DNA of 5,368 nt from positions 1 to 5,368 of the forward strand of contig JAUNRO010000188.1 in assembly GCA_030544185.1 (NCBI GenBank), in the 5' to 3' direction. The position numbers were made by a program, and so were the translations under genes. The DNA comes from Propionibacteriaceae bacterium. Its GTDB lineage: Bacteria; Actinomycetota; Actinomycetes; Propionibacteriales; Propionibacteriaceae. The notes below the pieces were generated by a model that worked only from the letters and a program-made list of their open reading frames with translations, was not told the origin of the DNA and searched no databases. Shown in pieces: positions 1 through 4,327 of this stretch. Numbering within the stretch: position 1 is the first letter of the stretch; the number at the start of each line of letters is the position of its first letter.

Positions 1-210
1 GAACTCAAGGATGGTATCGGCGCGCGGGTTGAGCCCCGTGGTCTCCACGTCGAGGATCACCACATCGTCTCGATGCAGCAGCCACCAGCACTGCCATCGC
101 GTCACCCGCGAGCACAGCCGCTCACGCCACGAGGGCGTTCGCAGGTCACCACGGACGGGGATGCCGAGCTGCGCGCTGGCATCGCCCCGCGGGTGAGTCA
201 CGTACGTCAT
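1..210 (-). CDS. DnaQ-like 3'-5' exonuclease, N-terminal part (cut by window edge)
   Basis: The first 70 codons of a leftward gene are visible; the rest lies beyond the left edge. Residues 51-70 read VILDVETTGLNPRADTILEF. This is the Exo I motif of the DnaQ/RNase T (DEDD) family, with metal-binding Asp54 and Glu56. These enzymes remove nucleotides from the 3' end of DNA or RNA using two metal ions; examples are polymerase III epsilon, RNase T, oligoribonuclease and many actinobacterial proteins of unclear substrate. About 50 Trp/Arg-rich residues precede the exonuclease domain (including WQCWWLLHRDD), so it is not a minimal epsilon-type protein. The ATG at 210 has GAAGGGG at 225-219, eight bases upstream. 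It is divergent from the helix-turn-helix gene at 327. The later Exo II and III motifs cannot be checked here, so substrate and activity remain open. Confidence 0.8.
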   Translation of the reverse strand, partial: MTYVTHPRGDASAQLGIPVRGDLRTPSWRERLCSRVTRWQCWWLLHRDDVVILDVETTGLNPRADTILEF

Positions 211-326
211 GTCCTTCGCCCCTTCATGAGCGGTCTGAATCACCCGGTGAGGCTAGGACGGCTGCTACGACACCCGACCATTACGACTCGCCAAGTAGTA
301 TTGGTGCACGACCCTCAGGAGGACCC
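211..326. promoter_or_regulatory. Divergent intergenic region between exonuclease and HTH gene
   Basis: These 116 bases lie between two genes transcribed away from each other and must hold promoters for both. I see no strong -35/-10 pair. TAGTAT at 296-301 could be a rightward -10, but no good -35 precedes it. The stretch 266-287 contains TACGACACCC and CCATTACGAC, both of which recur in the other divergent region near 2632-2645. AGGAGG at 317-322 is the ribosome binding site of the rightward gene. Confidence 0.4.
266..287. repeat. Copy A of a short shared intergenic motif
   Basis: TACGACACCC (266-275) and CCATTACGAC (278-287) are each repeated exactly at 2636-2645 and 2632-2641, where they overlap. 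TACGAC therefore occurs twice here, 16 bases apart. Its position between divergent genes suits an operator. It is short enough to be chance in GC-rich DNA. Confidence 0.3.
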
Positions 327-551
327 GTGACCCAGACCAAGTGGGCGGAGGAACTCAAGGCCATCGTGGAGCGCGAACGCCGAGCCGCTACCGAGCTCGC
401 CGCGATCACCCAGGAGCGTGACGCGTTGTTCGCCGCCGCTCGCGCTGATGGCTTGACCTACTACCGCATCGCCCAGATCACCGACATGGCCGAGTCAGCC
501 GTCGGCAAGAGCGCCCGTCGAGCGCGGTCGGCGGACAGCTCGATTCAGTAG
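327..551 (+). CDS. Small helix-turn-helix DNA-binding protein, 74 residues
   Basis: A basic protein with a charged N-terminal helix (residues 5-35, rich in Glu, Arg and Ala, possibly coiled coil) and a helix-turn-helix at about 43-66, GLTYYRIAQ followed by MAESAVGKSARRAR. The second part looks like a recognition helix followed by an arginine-rich tail. The layout resembles sigma-70 region 4-type or small actinobacterial HTH proteins, so a role as a local transcription regulator is inferred. The GTG start is set by AGGAGG at 317-322, four bases away. The protease gene follows after 41 bases without a recognisable promoter, so the two are probably cotranscribed. A similar C-terminal arrangement occurs in the regulator at 4124-3675. 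The family cannot be named with certainty, and target and ligand are unknown. Confidence 0.75.
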   Translation: MTQTKWAEELKAIVERERRAATELAAITQERDALFAAARADGLTYYRIAQITDMAESAVGKSARRARSADSSIQ

Positions 552-582
552 GTTGGTTCTCTCCGTTCGTTCGTGCTGCCCC

Positions 583-586
583 GGAG
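583..586 (+). promoter_or_regulatory. Ribosome binding site deciding the protease start
   Basis: GGAG sits six bases before the ATG at 593. The in-frame ATG at 587 directly abuts this site and would have no spacer, so 593 is preferred. The two starts differ by only two residues. Confidence 0.55.
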
Positions 587-592
587 ATGTCG

Positions 593-1291
593 ATGCGTTG
601 CCGCCCCATGATGTTGGCTCTGTCTCTGCTGTTACTGACGCCGAGCACCGCGGCGCACGCCACCCCCTCCGCGGCCAGCGCAGCTCGCGGCATTTCCTCG
701 GCCTCCTCTCGCGGGCCGTGGACCGCGGGGGCTCCGCTGAGTCGCGCCGGCACTTCTCGGTCGACCTCGTGGGTCTGCACGACCGGGTTGCCGGCCACGA
801 AGGGGAAGCGATCCTTCATCCTCACCGCTGGGCATTGCGCTTCCTCGGGTGAGCGCATCTACACGGCCTGGAGCGGTGGCCGGCACACCTACATGGGCCG
901 GGTCGCTGGCACCTCTGCGGTTCTCGACGTCGCCGCCATCGAGACCTCCGGGCCGGTGCGAGGCAGGTACCGCACATCCGGCGGCATGCGGCGCCTGGCT
1001 GGGGTGGCCACCACTCGCCGCGGCCAGAAGGTCTGCCACGACGGCTACGCCTCGAAGACGGCCTGTGACATCACTGTGGTGGGATCACGCAGCAGGAACG
1101 GCGTCGTGACTCGCGTCTACGGCCACTCCACGGGTGTTGCCGCCCGGCGCGGGGACTCCGGTGGGCTCGTCTTCGACCGGCGTGGGCGAGCTGTGGGAAT
1201 CATCTCCTCGATCTCCCGAGATGGGCACCTGGTCTCCTGGACTCCCGCACGGACCGCCCTGGGGGCGTGGGGCTTGTCCGTGGCTCGCTGA
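593..1291 (+). CDS. Secreted trypsin-like serine protease (S1 family, streptogrisin / alpha-lytic type)
   Basis: A 232-residue exported endopeptidase. Residues 1-23 form a signal peptide: basic MRCR, hydrophobic LALSLLLL, and a probable AHA cleavage site at 21-23. The catalytic triad is visible as His81 in LTAGHC, Asp112 in VLDVAAI and Ser189 in RGDSGG. Cys62/Cys82 bracket the His loop, and Cys148/Cys158 in VCHDG...TAC match the second disulfide region of streptogrisins and alpha-lytic protease (VCRSG...C in those). The protein would act outside the cell. Only about 38 residues separate the signal peptide from the first conserved cysteine, whereas streptogrisins usually carry a longer folding pro-region; this one appears to lack it. 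It lies 41 bases after the HTH gene, which may control it. It is convergent with the 58-residue gene, 44 bases away. Substrate is unknown. Confidence 0.93.
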   Translation: MRCRPMMLALSLLLLTPSTAAHATPSAASAARGISSASSRGPWTAGAPLSRAGTSRSTSWVCTTGLPATKGKRSFILTAGHCASSGERIYTAWSGGRHTYMGRVAGTSAVLDVAAIETSGPVRGRYRTSGGMRRLAGVATTRRGQKVCHDGYASKTACDITVVGSRSRNGVVTRVYGHSTGVAARRGDSGGLVFDRRGRAVGIISSISRDGHLVSWTPARTALGAWGLSVAR

Positions 1292-1335
1292 GTCCTCCAC
1301 CGCGTCCGAACCCGCGACAGCTGCGCCGTGCTGGG

Positions 1336-1512
1336 TTACTTGCCCTGCACGGCGCCCTTGACCACGCGAGGAACCGCCGGGGCTCCGAACAGGGCAGGAT
1401 TCACCCGCAGCTCCGGGCGCCCGTGCTTGTCTCGCCACACCGGGCGAGGGGCCTCATCGCGGGTTCCCGCCGCACCGTTCTGGTCCACCACGTGCAATCT
1501 GGGCTTGTCCAT
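1336..1512 (-). CDS. Small unrecognised protein, 58 residues, coupled to the ART-like gene
   Basis: This leftward frame encodes 58 residues beginning MDKPRLHVVDQNGAAG, with a middle rich in charge and proline (RPVWRDKHGRPELRV) and a basic C-terminus ending VVKGAVQGK. It has no membrane segment, cysteine or recognised motif. Its ATG shares one base with the TGA of the upstream gene (TGATG at 1514-1510). GAGGAG at 1526-1521 lies eight bases before the start, a strong ribosome binding site inside the upstream gene. Both features argue for real, coupled translation at a level tied to its partner. Third codon positions are mostly G or C. The context suggests a partner, chaperone or immunity-type protein for the ART-like product, but that is inference only; I do not recognise the family. 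Confidence 0.65.
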   Translation of the reverse strand: MDKPRLHVVDQNGAAGTRDEAPRPVWRDKHGRPELRVNPALFGAPAVPRVVKGAVQGK

Positions 1513-2474
1513 CAGTGCTGCTCCTCTTCTGGTTCCGCATCTCGAATCTGCACGACGATCGCGCTGCCGCCTGACCCATCGGGCCGACGGTAGGTGGCCA
1601 GATGCGGCTCGGCGGCCACCGCGGTGAGCAGCGCACGCGGCAACAGGTGGGAGGTGTCGTCGCGGCCGTCGGACCCGCCCAGGTACATGCCCCGCTTGGT
1701 CTCGATCTCCAACAGGATCGAGACTCCTTCACCTTGGGTGAACTGCTCATGTTCATGCATTTGGTGAGTTGCCAGCGTGTACCTGTCGAACTCGAGCTTG
1801 TCACCCGCTGCGAACCGCTGGCGCACATACTCCAGTGCCTTCTCCTGCGGCACGTACGGCGGCAACTGTACGCGGGCGTACAGCAGGTGTTCCCGTCCAC
1901 AGCCGGTCTCAAAGCCCTGGATGCCGCGGTCGATGCGGCGAGTCCGTCGTCGAGAGGTTTCCGAGAGCTCCTGGGCGTTTCCGATGCAGTCCGATAGTTC
2001 GTCGTTCAACGCCGTCCACGCCTCTGGCGAATCCAGAAGGCGCGCGAACTCCTCGTACTGGGCTTTGCTCATGTGCTGCTGTACCTCGCGCTTGAGCTTG
2101 GACCGCGCGTTCTTCTGACGAGCGCTGATCGGTCGACGGCGCGAGTCCGGGATCGGCAACTTGCGCGCCATAGCTGGGTGGCGCAGGTCGCCGGTGGCAT
2201 CTCGGGGGAAGGCGCCGCCGGCGTCCTTGCTGGACTGTCGATACCCCGAACTGTCCTGGATGGCTCGGTCCAGATCGCGGTTGCCGGCCCGGTCAGCTGC
2301 TCGAGCGTCGAACTCATCGGTCGAGATCACCGTCATGACCTTCATTCCGGGCTGATCGTGTCCACGGTCCACATCAACACGCCCCGTCGCTTCTCGAGAC
2401 TCCCGGCGATCGGGGTAGCGCTCACGGCGTTGGCGCGCCCCAGGCGGGGAAGCTGCTGCGGCCGCCACGCTCAT
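1512..2474 (-). CDS. Unrecognised protein with ADP-ribosyltransferase-like C-terminal region
   Basis: About 320 residues from the ATG at 2474. Residues 1-100 are charged and low in complexity; 102-160 are basic, then helical. From about 165 to the end the pattern recalls ADP-ribosyltransferase folds: RRIDRGIQGFE, HLLYARVQLPP, FDRYTLATH in the place of the STS strand, LLEIETKRGMYLG, then HLLPR and a final strand AIVVQIRD. In active enzymes the stretch before LLPR usually carries an E-x-E or E; here it reads DDTSHLLPR, so the catalytic glutamate seems absent. Activity is therefore doubtful, and the fold assignment is by eye. The start is uncertain: 2474 has GGTGG five bases upstream, while 2345 and 2336 are in-frame ATGs where third-position GC becomes stronger. 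It is coupled to the 58-residue gene and has a possible attenuator in front. No signal peptide or membrane segment is seen. Confidence 0.65.
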   Translation of the reverse strand: MSVAAAAASPPGARQRRERYPDRRESREATGRVDVDRGHDQPGMKVMTVISTDEFDARAADRAGNRDLDRAIQDSSGYRQSSKDAGGAFPRDATGDLRHPAMARKLPIPDSRRRPISARQKNARSKLKREVQQHMSKAQYEEFARLLDSPEAWTALNDELSDCIGNAQELSETSRRRTRRIDRGIQGFETGCGREHLLYARVQLPPYVPQEKALEYVRQRFAAGDKLEFDRYTLATHQMHEHEQFTQGEGVSILLEIETKRGMYLGGSDGRDDTSHLLPRALLTAVAAEPHLATYRRPDGSGGSAIVVQIRDAEPEEEQH

Positions 2475-2486
2475 CGCGACCACCCA

Positions 2487-2534
2487 CAAAAATGGTCCGG
2501 GCGTAGCCGGGAACCACCCCGGCCCACCCGGACC
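2487..2534 (-). terminator. Hairpin plus T-run: terminator or attenuator before the ART-like operon
   Basis: Read leftward, the arm GGTCCGGG (2534-2527) pairs perfectly with CCCGGACC (2501-2494). An inner stem GCCGGG/CCCGGC (2523-2518 with 2511-2506) closes a six-base loop, and the outer arm is followed by ATTTTTG (2493-2487). This is a textbook intrinsic terminator on the minus strand only; the plus strand has no T-run. It ends 13 bases before the ATG at 2474 and begins about 34 bases after a predicted leftward transcription start, so it would act on the operon's own leader. Confidence 0.65.
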
Positions 2535-2574
2535 TGTCCAGCCGATTCCCTTCGCGAGGGTCCGACTAGGAAGA

Positions 2575-2602
2575 AGCATACGTGCGGCAGGGGCGTAGAC
2601 AA
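2575..2602 (-). promoter_or_regulatory. Predicted leftward promoter of the ART-like operon
   Basis: On the minus strand TTGTCT (2602-2597) and TATGCT (2580-2575) form a sigma-70-type pair, each matching four of six consensus bases, with a 16-base spacer. Transcription would start near 2568. The predicted 5' leader of about 95 bases up to the ATG at 2474 then contains the terminator-like hairpin. The match is moderate and was found by eye. Confidence 0.4.
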
Positions 2603-2631
2603 AGGTTTCACGTCGGCGGACGCTAGACCCG

Positions 2632-2645
2632 CCATTACGACACCC
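2632..2645. repeat. Copy B of a short shared intergenic motif
   Basis: CCATTACGACACCC holds both 10-base words found at 266-287, here overlapping. It lies in the divergent region upstream of both the predicted leftward promoter and the membrane-protein gene, and its last bases enter the hairpin at 2643-2675. Confidence 0.3.
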
Positions 2646-2675
2646 CCGACGACCCGCGCCCTCACCCGTCGGGGG
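2643..2675. repeat. Perfect 9-bp inverted repeat in the divergent control region
   Basis: CCCCCGACG (2643-2651) and CGTCGGGGG (2667-2675) are perfect inverted repeats around a 15-base loop. There is no T-run on either side, so this is not an intrinsic terminator. It lies 78 bases before the membrane-protein start and could be a dyad operator or an RNA stem in that gene's leader. Confidence 0.45.
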
Positions 2676-2752
2676 CGACTTCCGCGCCGAGGGTGAGAAT
2701 GCCTGTGCGTGGCAGGATTCGATCAGCATCAACCGTCAACCGGGGAGTCGTC

Positions 2753-3505
2753 ATGGTCAGCGATGTCGCGTGGACATGCTGTATCGCCCTGGCCGCAGCG
2801 GGGTGCTGCGTGGGTTCTTTGCTGGCCCTGACCCCACGGCACCGCCTCAGCACGACGATCCTCACGGCCAGCCTCGCGGGCATGGCTCTCGCCCTGGCGG
2901 TGCGGCCCACGCCGGAACCGCCCCCCATGGCCGTGGAGGCCGCGGGAATCGCGGCCGAGGCTCCAGCCGTGACCGTCGTGATCCCCGCCGAGCCCCCTGC
3001 ATCCGAACATCCCTCAGATGCGCAGCACCCGGTCCCTGTCGAGCTGTCTCCCCCGCTGCCACCTGAGCCGGTGGATCAACCTGCTCGGCCCGCACCGCGG
3101 CACCTGCCCACGCCGGTGGCCTCTGGGATCTCTCCTGTGCAGGCGGGCCTGCTGGGGACCGCGATTCCTGCCACGGCCACCCTGCTCTTCCTGTGCGCCC
3201 GACCGCTGCGCGAGCGTCGTCGTCGCAGCCTCGGTGATCGGCGCCAGTGGCGAGCCATCCTTGAGCTCGCGCGCATCCTCCAGGTGCAGATGGATGAGCC
3301 CAGCGTCCGTCGCTTGCAGGTCGAGGAACCTCACCGATACGCGCAGCTGCAAGCCGCTGGCCGACGGGCTCTTGATCTGCTGCAGCCACACCCGCCCCGC
3401 TATGACAGGCGCCACCTGGTCCTGGCAGACCTCGCGGCACCCCAGGCGGTGTACTCGTGGGCTGACCAGCTCAACCCCGCCCGTCGTGACCTCTCTGAGC
3501 CCTGA
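2753..3505 (+). CDS. Unrecognised membrane protein, three predicted segments and proline-rich stretch
   Basis: A 250-residue protein of no family I recognise. Hydrophobic segments are at about 6-26, 33-51 and 128-150. The loop between the first two is basic (TPRHR) and the third is followed by RPLRERRRR, so the positive-inside rule puts the N-terminus outside, the first loop inside, the long 52-127 stretch outside and the C-terminal 100 residues in the cytoplasm. The outer stretch is very rich in proline, alanine and glutamate (PTPEPPP, LSPPLPPEP), as in cell-wall-spanning linkers. The cytoplasmic part is charged and mainly helical, with no catalytic motif. The start at 2753 has GGGGAG at 2742-2747; an upstream ATG at 2693 in frame has no convincing site. 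It is divergent from the ART-like operon. A structural or signalling envelope role is a guess. Confidence 0.7.
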   Translation: MVSDVAWTCCIALAAAGCCVGSLLALTPRHRLSTTILTASLAGMALALAVRPTPEPPPMAVEAAGIAAEAPAVTVVIPAEPPASEHPSDAQHPVPVELSPPLPPEPVDQPARPAPRHLPTPVASGISPVQAGLLGTAIPATATLLFLCARPLRERRRRSLGDRRQWRAILELARILQVQMDEPSVRRLQVEEPHRYAQLQAAGRRALDLLQPHPPRYDRRHLVLADLAAPQAVYSWADQLNPARRDLSEP

Positions 3506-3530
3506 TCCGAGGTGGGGTCGTTCTCCCCAG

Positions 3531-3647
3531 ATGCGACTCGCTCGCCTCTCGAGGGCGCGCCGATCCCCCACGCGGGTGCTGTTCATCCCCGCTCACATCG
3601 CCGAACCGCTCCAGCAACAGCGCCGCCAGTCGTTCCTCGACCTCTGA
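3531..3647 (+). other. Coding-like fragment of 38 residues in the convergent spacer
   Basis: An ATG frame runs to TGA at 3645-3647. From about 3579 its codons have almost only G or C in third position, and the peptide reads VLFIPAHIAEPLQQQRRQ then SFLDL, which looks like a genuine protein C-terminus. No ribosome binding site precedes the ATG, and the 5' half is arginine- and serine-rich as in non-coding GC-rich DNA. It may be a gene remnant, the frameshifted tail of another gene, or chance. The rest of 3506-3674 holds only weak stems (for example TGGGG/CCCCA around 3512-3529) without T-runs. Confidence 0.25.
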
Positions 3648-3674
3648 CACCGCGCCCCCTCGATCGGCTACTGG

Positions 3675-4124
3675 TCAGGCGGACAAACGTGAGTACCGCT
3701 GCGCGACGGCCTGACGCGTCACGGTGACACCACGCGCCTTGGACAACGCCGCCGCGATCTGAGCCCACGACAATTCCTGAGAGCGCGCCCACTCAACCAT
3801 CGCGATCTCGCCGGCGCGCCGACCAGAAGAAGCCAATTCGGCCGCCCGAACATCCAATTCGTCCAACGCCTTCTGCATGCGCACACGCGGGTGGTTCGAC
3901 AGCCACTCCTCGATGTCGTCGGCGTCCCAGGACAGAGCCGCGCGCGACACCTCGCTGGGACGCTCCACCGGTGCCGGCAGCCCGGCCACGATGGACATCC
4001 TCACCGAACGCCCTCGAGACTCACCGGCAGCCGAGACTCCCTTGTAGATCTGGTTGGCCGTGGGACGTTCTCCAAGCTGCTCGGCGATCCGATCTGCCAC
4101 GTCCTCCACGGAGTACCTGTGCAC
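3675..4124 (-). CDS. Putative regulator with two DNA-binding-like modules, 149 residues
   Basis: Starting from the GTG at 4124 the product is 149 residues. The N-terminal half begins with the helical YSVEDVADRIAEQL. It continues with GLPAPVERPSE (48-58) and LSWDADDIEEWL (64-75), the wing and closing helix pattern of MerR/AlpA-type winged helix-turn-helix proteins that bind plasmid, phage or excision sites. The C-terminal half carries a second helix-turn-helix at about 117-146, LSWAQIAAAL then VTRQAVAQRYSRL, preceded by an Ala/Glu-rich helix. It most likely binds DNA as a local regulator or element-maintenance protein; partners and operators are unknown. The frame is open up to a GTG at 4274 at the edge of the insertion sequence, but the strong AGAAGGAG before 4124 and the weaker coding bias upstream favour the shorter form. 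No gene follows it closely on the same strand. Confidence 0.7.
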   Translation of the reverse strand: MHRYSVEDVADRIAEQLGERPTANQIYKGVSAAGESRGRSVRMSIVAGLPAPVERPSEVSRAALSWDADDIEEWLSNHPRVRMQKALDELDVRAAELASSGRRAGEIAMVEWARSQELSWAQIAAALSKARGVTVTRQAVAQRYSRLSA

Positions 4125-4129
4125 TCTGG

Positions 4130-4137
4130 CTCCTTCT
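4130..4137 (-). promoter_or_regulatory. Strong ribosome binding site deciding the regulator's start
   Basis: AGAAGGAG on the minus strand lies five bases before the GTG at 4124. It is close to the full anti-16S complement and is the main reason to start the gene here rather than at 4274. Confidence 0.6.
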
Positions 4138-4284
4138 GCTTCCACGGACGGCCCTGACGATAAGGGGAGCTCTACGACACGCCCGGTTTCAGGTTCGCTC
4201 GGCTGAGTGGAGTCCTGCAGAGTGGTGTACGACGGGCCTGAGTGAGCGCGTGCCTCCAACGTAGGCGCGGCCACCGGGTGGATC

Positions 4285-4315
4285 CTTCGAGTGATCTCTC
4301 ACAACCGACTCGAAG
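4285..4315. repeat. 8-bp inverted repeat overlapping the transposase ribosome binding site region
   Basis: CTTCGAGT (4285-4292) and ACTCGAAG (4308-4315) are perfect inverted repeats with a 15-base loop. The right arm runs into AAGGA (4316-4320), the transposase ribosome binding site. Read-through RNA from outside the element could fold this stem near the site and lower translation, as known for some other insertion sequences. The element's terminal repeat must lie in or just left of this stretch, but its outer end cannot be fixed without the right end. Confidence 0.4.
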
Positions 4316-4327
4316 AAGGACACCACG

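Noticed and set aside
1..360. Direct repeat GAACTCAAGG at 1-10 and 351-360
   Set aside because: Both copies lie inside coding sequence in different genes with no further similarity around them; likely chance.
478..858. Leftward open frame of 126 codons, plus similar frames at 632-1039 and 1085-1438
   Set aside because: They lie antisense to the protease and HTH genes, whose catalytic motifs and ribosome binding sites are clear. Their peptides are Arg/Pro/Gly-rich as expected of shadows in GC-rich DNA.
1292..1338. Bidirectional terminator between the protease and 58-residue genes (AACC...GGTT with CAGC/GCTG)
   Set aside because: The stem is interrupted by a five-base bulge and has no T-run on either side.
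2488..2568. T-box riboswitch (GGGTGG followed by TCC in the leader)
   Set aside because: The required TGGNACC-type sequence and specifier loop are absent, and the downstream gene is not an aminoacyl-tRNA synthetase or amino acid gene.
2073..2696. Rightward open frame of 207 codons opposite the ART-like gene
   Set aside because: No ribosome binding site and no recognisable motif. The leftward frame has the coupled stop/start, a better coding bias and fold-like motifs.
2475..2732. Extension of the ART-like gene up to an ATG at 2732
   Set aside because: The extension would run through the predicted promoter and terminator hairpin, has no ribosome binding site, and its peptide is low in coding character.
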